Source of the DNA: Yersinia mollaretii ATCC 43969
GTDB lineage: Bacteria > Pseudomonadota > Gammaproteobacteria > Enterobacterales > Enterobacteriaceae
Assembly (NCBI RefSeq): GCF_013282725.1
Contig: NZ_CP054043.1
Span: 558,001-622,000, forward strand
Direction: 5' to 3'
DNA: 64,000 nucleotides
Part shown: piece by piece, positions 18,745 through 27,684 of the stretch
Numbering within the stretch: position 1 is the stretch's first letter
Layout of the letters: the number at the start of each line of letters is the position of its first letter
Program-made: the position numbers and the translations under genes
Notes under the pieces: model-generated
Seen by the model: only the letters and a program-made list of their open reading frames with translations
What the model was told of the DNA's origin: nothing
Databases searched by the model: none

Positions 18745-19494
18745 TTAGCGTAAACCATCTAACTCATCCAGAGGTGATGTCGGCCAAAGAAAACCCTGCA
18801 AGCCCAACACCGACCAATCTTGAACCTGCTGTTGTATCTCTCTAGTTTCAACTCCTTCGATTATCAAACCAAAACTGTGCTCCTGCATTAATGCCAACAA
18901 CGCAGGCATTAATATACGGCCACTTTCTGCCGCCATGAATAGGCTGAAAATTTCATGATCAAGTTTGACGACCTCAAACAGGCCGGAAAAGAGCGTAGAA
19001 AAATTTGCCGCCCCACTACCAAAATCATCCAGCCATAACGGTGAACACAGCGACAAAGCCACCAATAAAGGATCATCATTTACCTTCATGCGCCCCAGCA
19101 GGAAACATTCATTTATTTCTAGCCGAACCCAGGGTGCCAAAGACTGTAACAACCGATAGATTGGTGGATTAGATAAAATATCCTGCGCCTGCATTCGATC
19201 AATATTCAGACTGGCAACAATATGGTGCTCTGCCAACCATGGCAGGCAACATTGCAACAGGGAAAATTGGTATGCCGTAACCCGGCGTTTAGGTGCAGCA
19301 TGCGCATGACGGAAAAAATAATCGGGTTCCAATAATTGCTGAGGATTGTCTTGTCGGTGAAAGCGGGATAATAGCTCTACAGCCAATAACCTGCCTTCCA
19401 GATTATAGATCGGTTGAAACACGCAATGAACGATGTACATAACCTGATTAAATCTCACGGTCAGCGGAGCTGGGCTAGCATACCGTATTGTCAT
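18745..19494 (-). CDS. Stand-alone EAL-domain protein, probable c-di-GMP phosphodiesterase
   Basis: The 249 residues form a single EAL domain without sensor or GGDEF. Catalytic positions look preserved: E40 in AVELLSR, N97 (SLNIDR), E126/E129 (LEINE), D156-D157 (DDFGSG), K178 (VVKLDHE), E213 (IIEGVET) and Q233 (LQGFLW). So it could hydrolyse c-di-GMP, although the EAL triplet reads VEL. It is a cytoplasmic protein of the size of MrkJ, the phosphodiesterase encoded beside type 3 fimbriae in Klebsiella. Its place directly upstream of a fimbrial operon on the same strand suggests control of fimbriation or biofilm. The alternative is a non-catalytic YdiV-type regulator. Confidence 0.82.
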   Translation of the reverse strand: MTIRYASPAPLTVRFNQVMYIVHCVFQPIYNLEGRLLAVELLSRFHRQDNPQQLLEPDYFFRHAHAAPKRRVTAYQFSLLQCCLPWLAEHHIVASLNIDRMQAQDILSNPPIYRLLQSLAPWVRLEINECFLLGRMKVNDDPLLVALSLCSPLWLDDFGSGAANFSTLFSGLFEVVKLDHEIFSLFMAAESGRILMPALLALMQEHSFGLIIEGVETREIQQQVQDWSVLGLQGFLWPTSPLDELDGLR

Positions 19495-19808
19495 TGTTAC
19501 AATGCCTTATTCCATTGGAAAAATTATTTTCGCCATTACCATCATTTTTGTTATTTCTAACAACATTAGTATTACTGCCCCCTCAATTTATCAGGACGAC
19601 ACTCAGACTGTCTGTAGGTAAAGGTAAGGCTGGCGGTAGGATAAATCTTTTGGAGGCTATTGTTATTGAATAGAAAACAACCAACACCAAGATAACAACA
19701 CCAAAACAAACCCAACTACAGTAAGCCCCTAATGCAACCTAGCCCATCTTTACCTGGCAGAGAAAATCACACTCAAGACTAATTTTTCCATGTGATAAAT
19801 GGAAATTT

Positions 19809-19836
19809 CCTACACCACAAAGTAATTAGGCCGACA
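19809..19836 (+). promoter_or_regulatory. Candidate BvgA-type direct repeat upstream of fimbrial operon 2
   Basis: GGAAATTTCCTACA is followed at a 22-base pitch by CCGACA (CCTACA 19809-19814, CCGACA 19831-19836). It faces the plus-strand operon and ends about 195 bases before its GTG start. The remainder of the gap 19495-20031 shows no gene. Confidence 0.65.
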
Positions 19837-20031
19837 TAGGTAATTAATTATTCTTGTTACCATCATCACATAACATCAATGCCACACAATAACGCCGGAT
19901 CGTTGTACTAGGTGATGCAGGGAAACACCCTCCCCTTAAAAGCTGGCAAGAATGCATATCAGCACGCTGAGTTAGTGATTTTTTAATTCAGAACACGCAG
20001 TTTCCATGAAAGATAGAATAAGGTTTACATA

Positions 20032-20709
20032 GTGAAGAAACATCTTTTAAGCATAATGCTACTCAGCAGTATTACCTCCTCATTCGCTCAAGCAGAGGAG
20101 TCTCAGGAGTTTAGTGTTAAAGGAAAAATCAAACCTGTCGCCTGTGACATATCAGTAACTACGCCTAAAATAGAGTTACCCGTAATTACAGCCAATGCCT
20201 TTAAAGAAGCTGAAAGTAAAATCGCTGAAGACATTCAATATAAATTTGATGTTGATTGCGAAGCAGATAATGCCATCAGTATCACATTTTCAGACGGCCA
20301 ACCCGGAACGGCTTTTGGCAGTGATCCAGATCGGTTTGGTTTGGGCAAAGTGACCGGGAAAGATAATAAAGAGATACCCGTTGGCAGTTGGAAAGTGAAA
20401 TTAACTGATTTAACTGCAGAAACAACAAAGGATGGCATCATTACCAATGAAATGCTTTCACGTATTTATCGTAATGCTATTGATAAAAGAGATTGGGCTA
20501 GTATACGTAAAGATGCCTACCTTTATGTAGATCATGAAATCTCCATAAATCAAGGCACCGTGTTAAATACAAATCAACACATTAAAACCATTAAAAAACT
20601 TAGTGGTACATTAACCGGTGAAATTTTTGGCGCTCCGCGAGCTAATTTACCCTTATCAGAACAAATGCCTATTTCAGGCAAGATAACTATGAGTATAAAT
20701 TACTTATAA
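20032..20709 (+). CDS. DUF1120-type fimbrial subunit (first pilin of operon 2)
   Basis: The protein has 225 residues and starts at a GTG with AAGG nine bases upstream. A signal peptide ends near SFAQA. The body has VKGKIKPVACDISV and a later DCEAD cysteine, DRFGLGKV, GSWKVKL and a C-terminal ISGKITMSINYL donor-strand segment. This pattern is that of DUF1120 proteins, the pilins of beta-clade fimbriae such as E. coli YhcF. It shares FGLGK...VG.W and the C-terminal ISG..TM.I.Y pattern with the next gene, so the two are tandem paralogues. It is probably a shaft subunit. Confidence 0.82.
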   Translation: MKKHLLSIMLLSSITSSFAQAEESQEFSVKGKIKPVACDISVTTPKIELPVITANAFKEAESKIAEDIQYKFDVDCEADNAISITFSDGQPGTAFGSDPDRFGLGKVTGKDNKEIPVGSWKVKLTDLTAETTKDGIITNEMLSRIYRNAIDKRDWASIRKDAYLYVDHEISINQGTVLNTNQHIKTIKKLSGTLTGEIFGAPRANLPLSEQMPISGKITMSINYL

Positions 20710-20757
20710 TTAATTTATGATCACGATTTGTATATTACCTTTTTTAGAGTGCCATTT

Positions 20758-21438
20758 ATGAAAACCAATTTATTAACTATCGCGCTATGTTCTATTATCT
20801 TTACTCCATATGCGTTTGGAGCACAACAGGCCAGTATTGATGTCAGCGGTACCGTCTTGCCAGCCACCTGTCATGTTACTATGACGACAAACTCTCATAC
20901 TTTAGAGGCCACTGCACACGGTGCATTAACTAATATAGAAGTAGATATCACTGCCAAGCAAACTCTGGACTACCCTTTTGAAATTAAGTGTGATGATAAG
21001 GCGCTGGTCGGTTTTACCCTGCAGGATAATCAAGAAGGAACCGCATTTGCGGCCGCAACCAGGCACGACGGCCGCTTCGGTTTGGGCAAGATTGATAAAA
21101 AAAGCCCAGAGGGTAAAGATTATAAGGTTGGTGCGTGGCGAATGAAAATATCCGATATAATATTGGATGGTCAACCTGAAAATGACAACTTACTTCAATG
21201 GCGCCCTAGTGAAAAGGAAAATCAAGGCTTTGAAGCCATGCACACAATATATTTTAACCCCAACCATGATTATGCGTTTATTCGTGCAGGGTCAGGCCAG
21301 CAGCATGGTATTGTTGCATTTAAAGAAATGAAAGGCACCATCAAGACGAATGTTTTACTTGCGCCAAAATCGCTGGAACATGTTACTGATGAAATTGATA
21401 TTTCTGGCAGCGCAACCATGACCATCAAATATTTTTAA
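20758..21438 (+). CDS. DUF1120-type fimbrial subunit (second pilin of operon 2)
   Basis: This 226-residue paralogue of the preceding pilin is started at MKTNLLTIALC, where the signal peptide begins; the frame is open ten codons further upstream. The mature part has DVSGTVLPATCHVTM and KCDDK cysteines, GRFGLGKIDKK, GAWRMKIS and the terminal ISGSATMTIKYF. It lies 48 bases after the first pilin and is followed by a strong hairpin and the chaperone gene. It is probably a second structural subunit of the same pilus. Confidence 0.82.
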   Translation: MKTNLLTIALCSIIFTPYAFGAQQASIDVSGTVLPATCHVTMTTNSHTLEATAHGALTNIEVDITAKQTLDYPFEIKCDDKALVGFTLQDNQEGTAFAAATRHDGRFGLGKIDKKSPEGKDYKVGAWRMKISDIILDGQPENDNLLQWRPSEKENQGFEAMHTIYFNPNHDYAFIRAGSGQQHGIVAFKEMKGTIKTNVLLAPKSLEHVTDEIDISGSATMTIKYF

Positions 21439-21465
21439 TTTCATTCATCACCCACTAATTCAGTT

Positions 21466-21495
21466 TTAATGTCATCATCGTAATGATGGCATTAA
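21466..21495 (+). other. Stem-loop between pilin and chaperone genes of operon 2
   Basis: TTAATGTCATCAT pairs with ATGATGGCATTAA (one G-T pair) around a CGTA tetraloop, 28 bases after the second pilin stop. It fits a structure that protects pilin mRNA or attenuates downstream expression. Confidence 0.6.
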
Positions 21496-21528
21496 TGCCT
21501 ATTAATTTATTACAGAGCTAAAATTTCA

Positions 21529-22245
21529 ATGCCTATTTATACCAAAACTACGACTGCTATTTTCTTTACGTTAAGTTCATTATTGATTAGTAACCCCGCA
21601 CTGGCTACCGGTGTCGTTCCTGAAACCACCGTATTATTGGTAAAAGAATCCGAAGGGTCTGCGACAATGAATGTGACCAATTCAGATGCGGTACCTACTA
21701 TTCTCACCACCAGCATTGAGAGTATCCCAGAAGATAAAGAGCCATTACTGGTGGCGACCAACCCGTTATCCTTTGTTGATGCAGGGGCTAAACAGGTGGT
21801 TCGTTTCGTATTAACCAATAAAAAACCGTTAACCGTACAGCGGTTAGTACGTGTGAATTTTGTTGGTGTACCCGGCCGTAATAAAAATGAAGCCAAGAAA
21901 AACAGTGTCGGCATGAATGTTGGGCAAAATATTCCCGCTATTATTCACCCGGCGGGTTTGAAAGAAGAAAAATCTCCATGGGAAAAACTTAGCTGGTCAA
22001 TCAATGGCAATACACTGACCGTATCCAATGATTCACCTTATATTGTCCGCATGTCGCAAAAAATTGATCTATTCCCTCAAGGCGGTTTGGCATCATTACC
22101 AAAAACCTATGTTTTGCCAGGAGAGAAATTCACCATGAATGTGAGTAACAAAGCAAACTCAAATAATTCAACCTATCAAAGTTTGAGAATTTATCCTGCG
22201 ACTGTGTATGGCTTTATGGTCAATCATTATGACGTGAAGCTGTAG
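21529..22245 (+). CDS. Periplasmic fimbrial chaperone of operon 2
   Basis: The 238 residues start at an ATG with AGAG upstream and have a signal peptide ending at ALA (about residue 26). PapD-type features are VVPETTVLLVKESEGSATMNVTN, the QVVRFVLTNKKPLTVQRLVRVNFVGVP stretch with the conserved Arg, and a second Ig-like domain with LTVSNDSPYIVRMS. Its lack of close resemblance to the operon 1 chaperone argues for a separate origin. It would serve the usher encoded 101 bases downstream. Confidence 0.9.
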   Translation: MPIYTKTTTAIFFTLSSLLISNPALATGVVPETTVLLVKESEGSATMNVTNSDAVPTILTTSIESIPEDKEPLLVATNPLSFVDAGAKQVVRFVLTNKKPLTVQRLVRVNFVGVPGRNKNEAKKNSVGMNVGQNIPAIIHPAGLKEEKSPWEKLSWSINGNTLTVSNDSPYIVRMSQKIDLFPQGGLASLPKTYVLPGEKFTMNVSNKANSNNSTYQSLRIYPATVYGFMVNHYDVKL

Positions 22246-22346
22246 AAAACGGAATTTCATATATTCACAAATACCAAGGAGGGTAATTTATATTATAAAA
22301 ATCATAATTTAATTTAAAGATAGAACATAGGCCACAGTTAAATACC

Positions 22347-24776
22347 ATGTTTTTCAATTCACTCCGTCACTCTGCAATAAACTCCCTGACGCTAGCTATA
22401 ATTTTATTTAGCGGTACATCGCAAGCAAGCAGCGATGGTTGGGAATTTGATGCCAATGCACTTAAGCAAATGGGATATAACCCGGCGGTAGCTGAATTCT
22501 TTCAACATGGTTCACGCTTTCAACCCGGCACTCATGATGTTCTGGCGAGTGTTAATGGCAATAAAGCCGTTAAAATCGCAATGTTATTTGGCGCTGAGGG
22601 TGAAAGCTGCTTCACAGCAGAAATACTGGATAAACTGGCGATTAAAACCAATAAAGAGGATTTAACTGGTAACTGTCCGGCATTAAAAAAAATCTATCCC
22701 TCTGCGATTGTTACTGCCGATCCAACAGCCTATAAAATAGACATTATTGTCCCGCCTGAAGCCTTAATTCATCAGGTAGATCAAAGTGCTGCCAATGCGC
22801 CAATGGGCGGCTGGGCCGGTGTTGTCAATTACTCGGTGAATAGCATGCGCAGCAATAATGCATCCGGTAGCAGCAACCAAAATACCTCAGCTAATACAGA
22901 AATCGGCTTTAATATGGCGAACTGGATTGTTCGCAGTCACCAGAGTTATTCACATAACAAAAATCAGCAACAATTTTCGATGTTATCAGCCTATGCGCAA
23001 CGCAGCTTTGCCTCGCAGGCTGCAGTGCTACAACTTGGCGATATTAGTCTGCGTGATTCCGTATTTTCCGGCCCGGGATTTTTGGGCGCGCAATGGTTCC
23101 CTGAAACGGCATTATATCAATCAACGGGCGCTTCGGTTTCCGGTATTGCGCAAACTCAGGCCAAGGTTGAAGTTCGCCAATCTGGTGTATTGATTTATTC
23201 CATGTTGGTGCCGCCCGGCCCTTTTACTCTGGACAATATTCCGGTCATTGATACTCGTAATGATTTGCAGGTCACGGTGGATGAAACACAGGGCCAACAA
23301 CAATATGTGGTGCCGATTAATGCCAGCATTGCCGATATAGCCCCCCCCATTGGCAAAGGGTTCGCCTATGCGGTGGGTCAAACTAAAGGGAAAAATTCAA
23401 CATCGCTGGTCAGTGCAACCGGCAACTGGGTGCCATTCAATAACGTGGGGATCAGTGCCGGAGTATTAGCAGCCTCAGATTATTACGCTTTCGGTTGGGC
23501 AGCGAATTCGTCGTTGATTCCGGGTGGGTCACTTAGCTTCAACCAAAATCTGGCGCAAACATCTGGCAGTGCACCATCACAGCAAGGTATTGAAAATCGG
23601 GTATCTATGGGATTCCCTATCAGTAGTAACCTGAGTTCCAGCCTTTCCGTTACCCAACGCAACGCCGGCTACCGTAACTTTGGCGATGAGGGCAGCAACA
23701 GTAATATCATGACAACTCATCAAGGTACCAAACTGCAATACACCGCAGGCCTTGGCTGGTCGGCACCAATCATCGGCGGCGGCGCATTTTCTTATTCACG
23801 TGCAGAGAGCTTTGCGGGGAATAGCAGCCATGGGGTTTCGGCAAGTTGGGCGCGCAGTTTTGATTTCGCTACTCTGAACCTGAATGTGCAGAAAAACCTA
23901 CAAAATGTATCGAGCAGCGAGAGTGGTACACCCCGCGCCAACAAAGCCCAGATCTACGCTTCGGTGAGTATTCCCTTAGGTAAGAGCGCCAGTGTGCGTG
24001 GTTATAGCAATCGCCGCCAAGATGGCACGCGACAACAAGGTGTCAGCTACGGCCAACAGGTTAATGAACAACTAAGTTACAGTCTAGCTTGGGCTAAAGA
24101 GAGTAATAGTGCCAATAACAGTTATGCAGCCAGCATCAATGGCGTGCCGTATTACACCCGAGCCAGTGCCAGTTATTCGCAAAGTTCAGGCAATAACAGC
24201 ATGTCAGGATCGCTGAATGGCGGCATTGTAGTACACAACAAAGGCGTCACGTTTTCGCCTTACTCAGTACAAAACACCCTTGGCATTGTCTCTGTTGGCA
24301 CGTTATCCGGCATTCCCATCAGTACGCCGAGCGGTACTGTATGGACTGATGCCTGGGGGCAAGCCGTAGTGCCACAACTGGCGGCTTATGGCAGCAGCAA
24401 TATTCAGATTAATGCACAAAATTTGCCGAAGAATATTGATGTCAAAAATGGCGTTGAAGTTAAATCTGCCTCTGGTACGGTGCAACACATTTCTTTGGAA
24501 GCATCGCTGGTGCAGCGCTTCTTGCTAGATGCAGTAGACACCCAAGGTTTGCCATTAGCCGCAGGCGGCGAAGTGACCAATGGTGATGGCGATTTACTGG
24601 CTTTTGTGACCGCCGGTGGACAGATCTTTATCTCCGGCGGCACACTAAAATTGCCGCTGATGGTCAGCGATGCCGATGACAACCGCTGCCAGCTTGACTT
24701 CACCCCACCGGAAACGGTGGATACCCATAGCTATTTTACCACCGCCGCAGCCCAGTGCCGCCCGGTCAGTGCCTGA
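22347..24776 (+). CDS. Outer-membrane fimbrial usher of operon 2
   Basis: The 809 residues are somewhat short for the family (usually 800-880). A signal peptide ends near SQASS. The N-terminal domain has WEFDANALKQMGYNPAVAEFF. A barrel with IVRSHQSYSHN, SVSGIAQTQAKVEVRQSG and a C-terminal NRCQLDF...AAAQC region follows. It secretes and anchors the DUF1120 pilus. The 101-base gap before it contains AAGGAGGG at 22277 with no start codon at useful distance, so that site is not used for this ATG. The next pilin gene starts ten bases after the stop. Confidence 0.93.
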   Translation: MFFNSLRHSAINSLTLAIILFSGTSQASSDGWEFDANALKQMGYNPAVAEFFQHGSRFQPGTHDVLASVNGNKAVKIAMLFGAEGESCFTAEILDKLAIKTNKEDLTGNCPALKKIYPSAIVTADPTAYKIDIIVPPEALIHQVDQSAANAPMGGWAGVVNYSVNSMRSNNASGSSNQNTSANTEIGFNMANWIVRSHQSYSHNKNQQQFSMLSAYAQRSFASQAAVLQLGDISLRDSVFSGPGFLGAQWFPETALYQSTGASVSGIAQTQAKVEVRQSGVLIYSMLVPPGPFTLDNIPVIDTRNDLQVTVDETQGQQQYVVPINASIADIAPPIGKGFAYAVGQTKGKNSTSLVSATGNWVPFNNVGISAGVLAASDYYAFGWAANSSLIPGGSLSFNQNLAQTSGSAPSQQGIENRVSMGFPISSNLSSSLSVTQRNAGYRNFGDEGSNSNIMTTHQGTKLQYTAGLGWSAPIIGGGAFSYSRAESFAGNSSHGVSASWARSFDFATLNLNVQKNLQNVSSSESGTPRANKAQIYASVSIPLGKSASVRGYSNRRQDGTRQQGVSYGQQVNEQLSYSLAWAKESNSANNSYAASINGVPYYTRASASYSQSSGNNSMSGSLNGGIVVHNKGVTFSPYSVQNTLGIVSVGTLSGIPISTPSGTVWTDAWGQAVVPQLAAYGSSNIQINAQNLPKNIDVKNGVEVKSASGTVQHISLEASLVQRFLLDAVDTQGLPLAAGGEVTNGDGDLLAFVTAGGQIFISGGTLKLPLMVSDADDNRCQLDFTPPETVDTHSYFTTAAAQCRPVSA

Positions 24777-24786
24777 TACCGAAAAT

Positions 24787-25353
24787 ATGATATCTACAAA
24801 ATCGATACTACCGCGACTCAATGGAATGATAATTCTGCTGTTCACCACCTGGAGCGGCTCTTCACTGGCCGGTTGTGATATTCAGCTCACACAATCAGAG
24901 CTCAATTTTGCCAACTTTACACCACAAAAAACGGATCGCATCCAAAATGGCTATCGTAAAATTAATGAATCACAGCAACTGACACTGACCGTTAATTGCG
25001 ATCCGTCGGAAGCTGCACAACAAATAGCCCTCAACTTTACCGGTATATCTGCAGGTGATCAGCTATACAGCCTCACCAGTTCGGAAGGAACTGTCGGGGT
25101 CTATCAATTAACTTTGCATAGTGTCACGCTCGATGGGAAAAGTGTGGCGCTGCAAGCGACGGATGAAACCGGCAGCCACCATGCCGCAGCATTTTCCAAT
25201 AATAAAAAATTGCAGCCCGTGGTCAATGGCGTCGCAATCAAAGGCCATCAGTTAACCGGACAAGTCACGGCGCAGATCTGGGCGGATGATAAGCGAACGC
25301 TGCCCCGTAGCAGTGAAACCTGGTCAGGCAACGGAAACTTTAGCTGGCATTAA
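24787..25353 (+). CDS. Minor fimbrial subunit of operon 2
   Basis: This 188-residue protein is started at MISTKSILPRLNG, just after the usher stop; the frame is open upstream inside the usher but that part has no signal peptide. A signal sequence ends near SSLAG, and the mature protein begins CDIQLTQSELNFANFTP with a second Cys at LTVNCD. The C-terminus GNGNFSWH lacks a clear donor-strand motif, so it may be a pilus-tip or terminator subunit. It is less like DUF1120 pilins than its neighbours are. Confidence 0.72.
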   Translation: MISTKSILPRLNGMIILLFTTWSGSSLAGCDIQLTQSELNFANFTPQKTDRIQNGYRKINESQQLTLTVNCDPSEAAQQIALNFTGISAGDQLYSLTSSEGTVGVYQLTLHSVTLDGKSVALQATDETGSHHAAAFSNNKKLQPVVNGVAIKGHQLTGQVTAQIWADDKRTLPRSSETWSGNGNFSWH

Positions 25354-25395
25354 GCCCTAGATAGCAATGAACTCAGCACCCTAAAGAGATATTTC

Positions 25396-26079
25396 ATGTT
25401 CAGAGTCATATTTACTAATGCCCTATTGATGGCCTCAGCATTTTCAATTGCCCTACCAGGGATGGCAGCAGATAGCGCGCCGTTAACGCTCAAAGTCAAT
25501 TATCAGCCTGCGGCTTGCAGCGTTAATTTGTCGAGTCAGCACACCGACTTTGGGGATATTTCACCCCAAAGCCTGACCAACAATGCGACAGGGACTCCGC
25601 TGAACACGCCGAACCCCGTGGAGATCAACGTCACTTGCAGTGGCGAAGTTGCGCTGGCCGTGATGTTCATCGACCATCGAAAAAGCAGCACCGTAGAAGG
25701 GCTAGATTACAATGGGCCACAAGGCAAACTGGGTAATTTGAGCAAACAGCACGTTTTTGGTTTGGGTTATGACAGCCAAGGTTCAACTATTGGTGGATGG
25801 GTTCCTTATCTAAGCCAGGTTAGGATCAACGGCGAGCCAACTCCATTTGCATTGGTGAGTCAGGACGGTCTGCCAGATGCAATAAGCAGCCAGTCCAGTG
25901 GAAAAATAATGCCCGACCATGGGTTCACTCCGGTCAATCATTTGGCACATGCACAAAAATTTACGCAGCTACATGCCAATATGCACACAGTGACCACACT
26001 TAGCCCATTGTCCAAACTCTCTTTGCGCGACGAAGTAAAGATTGATGGCAATATCACAGTACAAATAACCTACTTATAA
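25396..26079 (+). CDS. DUF1120-like fimbrial subunit or tip protein of operon 2
   Basis: The 227 residues begin with a signal peptide (ends near GMAAD), then LKVNYQPAACSVNLS and VTCSGEVAL cysteines, VFGLGYDSQG, GGWVPYLSQV and a terminal IDGNITVQITYL. The overall pattern repeats that of the first two pilins, so it is a third relative. As the final gene it may be the tip subunit. The ATG has AAGAGA upstream. No terminator was seen between it and the IS remnant. Confidence 0.78.
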   Translation: MFRVIFTNALLMASAFSIALPGMAADSAPLTLKVNYQPAACSVNLSSQHTDFGDISPQSLTNNATGTPLNTPNPVEINVTCSGEVALAVMFIDHRKSSTVEGLDYNGPQGKLGNLSKQHVFGLGYDSQGSTIGGWVPYLSQVRINGEPTPFALVSQDGLPDAISSQSSGKIMPDHGFTPVNHLAHAQKFTQLHANMHTVTTLSPLSKLSLRDEVKIDGNITVQITYL

Positions 26080-26151
26080 AACCGACTTATCCAACCTGCC
26101 GGAACAGCGATGTGATACTCAGTTTAAAGTGAATTTGTTAGCAAAGATTTA

Positions 26152-26552
26152 TTTTTCCTGAGGATTGAATTCAAATTTTAACCAAGCGTAATAGCCACTT
26201 GGATGTACTTTAAGGATCTCGCACAAACGACGTACCGGGTAACGATCTAACATCCGATAAATGAACTCATACCTTACCCGGATGTTTGGGCAAAGTATGC
26301 GGCGGCCTTTTTTAGAATATCTCGCTCATCAGTCACGCGTTTAAGTTCCTGACGTAGCCATTTTATTTCAGATTCCATAGCATCATCATGGTTACGTTGA
26401 TAAGGGGATTTTTGATGACGCTTCAACCACACGTATAGGCTATTGGCGGAGACACCCAACTGAGCAGCAACACCCGATACCGGATGACCCTGCTCGGTAA
26501 TGCGTTTAACGGCTTCGTATTTAAATTCGTCACTAAATTCTTTAATTGGCAT
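26152..26552 (-). mobile_element. IS3-family insertion sequence remnant (intact orfA, orfB cut after about 35 codons)
   Basis: A 92-residue OrfA (IPIKEFSDEF-like start, helix-turn-helix SGVAAQLGVSANSLYVWLKRH, then a leucine-zipper ELKRVTDERDILKKAAAYF) is complete at 26274-26552. The slippery A AAA AAG at 26307-26313 is in frame for the usual -1 shift. In the -1 frame OrfB continues YEFIYRMLDRYPVRRL, then HPSGYYAWLK and soon stops near 26152, whereas a full OrfB is about 270 residues. The catalytic DDE domain is gone, so the element cannot transpose. It lies between fimbrial operon 2 and bvgA. Terminal repeats were not identified. Confidence 0.85.
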
Positions 26553-26731
26553 ACATCCTCCTTATTTCATACTAATTATAAGAAGCTATACCCTGTATTT
26601 ATCTGCTACAGATCAATATTTCACGAAAATGTAACTACCAAAGGAAAAGTAAATTACATAATAGAAACAAATAACCAACTCGATTATAGGCACTTATTTT
26701 ATAAAGATAATATCGATGTCAATGGAATTTT

Positions 26732-26759
26732 CCTACACAACTACCACTAAAAACCCACA
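26732..26759 (+). promoter_or_regulatory. Candidate BvgA-type direct repeat upstream of bvgAS
   Basis: GGAATTTTCCTACA is followed at a 22-base pitch by CCCACA (26732 and 26754), facing bvgA. TACATA at 26778 could be the -10 with CCCACA as -35. It ends about 290 bases before the bvgA ATG and would fit autoregulation. The gap 26553-27046 holds no convincing gene. Confidence 0.65.
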
Positions 26760-27046
26760 CAAAACAAGGAGTTCAGCTACATAAAAAGTACAGTATCTGA
26801 TGTAATATTCGCTGTGCTGAGTTATGGAACACCAAGATACGTAGCAGCACCTTCTAAAATGGCGTGATTAACAATTAACCTGATAATCTACGACCTATTA
26901 GAGGTTAATGTATTAAATAACATACTATAATTATAAAAACTTTATCGACGCTTACTCTCAGATTTACCTTGGCAATTCAGCCAATAAATCGTAAATCTGT
27001 GTAAGACCCGCTTCGTATCTATTTTACGTCTTATCCTGAGGTTTAA

Positions 27047-27673
27047 ATGTATAAAGTACTCGTCGTAGACGATCATCCCTTCATTCGCGAAACCGTTAAA
27101 ATGGTTCTGGAGCAGGATAATTTTCGCGTGATAGCGGAAGCTGATTGTGGCTTGACTGCCATGAAACTTGCCCGTCAGCACCATCCAGACCTTATCGTGT
27201 TAGACATAGCAATTCCCAAAATGGATGGTTTAGAAGTTATCAGCCGCCTCCACGACATCGGGCTATCACAGCGCATTCTGGTATTAACCTCTCAGTTATC
27301 TGATTACTATGCCGTTCGTTGCATGCGTCTGGGCGCTACCGGCTTTGTTTCCAAGACTGAAGGTCTGAATGAGTTAAGTAAAGCAGCCAACGCCATTATG
27401 TCCGGTTATACCTACTTCCCTAACCTGAGTATCAATGCCATAACTAGAAGTGATGTTGGCATACAAGAAAGTGATGCAATCAAGCTGCTGTCCAATCGGG
27501 AAATTTCAATTTTGCAATATCTTGCGATGGGGATGACCAATAAGGAAATCAGCGATCTCATGTTATTAAGCAATAAAACCATCAGCACATTTAAAACCCG
27601 GCTAATTGAAAAACTTAATGTGAAATCCGTGGTTCATCTGGCTGAACTGGCCAAACGTAATAATCTGATTTAA
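27047..27673 (+). CDS. bvgA: BvgA-like response regulator (NarL/FixJ family)
   Basis: The 208 residues (Bordetella BvgA has 209) show an N-terminal receiver with VLVVDDHPFIR, phosphoacceptor D53 (VLDIAIPKMDGLEVISRL), T/S in LVLTSQ and K in GFVSKTEG. A LuxR-type helix-turn-helix follows at LLSNREISILQYLAMGMTNKEISDLMLLSNKTISTFKTRL, ending AELAKRNNLI. Stretches such as PKxDGLEVIxRL, AGYTYFP-like SGYTYFP, SNKT(V/I)ST and LAKRNNL agree closely with BvgA as I recall it, better than with EvgA. It would bind DNA as a dimer when phosphorylated by the kinase encoded 11 bases downstream. The ATG follows GAGG by six bases. Confidence 0.88.
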   Translation: MYKVLVVDDHPFIRETVKMVLEQDNFRVIAEADCGLTAMKLARQHHPDLIVLDIAIPKMDGLEVISRLHDIGLSQRILVLTSQLSDYYAVRCMRLGATGFVSKTEGLNELSKAANAIMSGYTYFPNLSINAITRSDVGIQESDAIKLLSNREISILQYLAMGMTNKEISDLMLLSNKTISTFKTRLIEKLNVKSVVHLAELAKRNNLI

Positions 27674-27684
27674 CAGGGATTGCA

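Noticed and set aside
19591..19618. TGTAGG at 19613 upstream of the EAL gene as a tenth regulator site
   Set aside because: No second copy stands 22 bases away (TCAGGA there) and the TTTCC part is missing.
22274..22300. Strong Shine-Dalgarno sequence AAGGAGGG in the gap before the second usher
   Set aside because: No ATG, GTG or TTG follows at a useful distance, and a TAA comes soon after; no small gene can be supported.
26484..26750. 88-codon plus-strand frame upstream of bvgA
   Set aside because: It begins antisense to the IS3 orfA gene, runs into the repeat element and resembles AT-rich noise.
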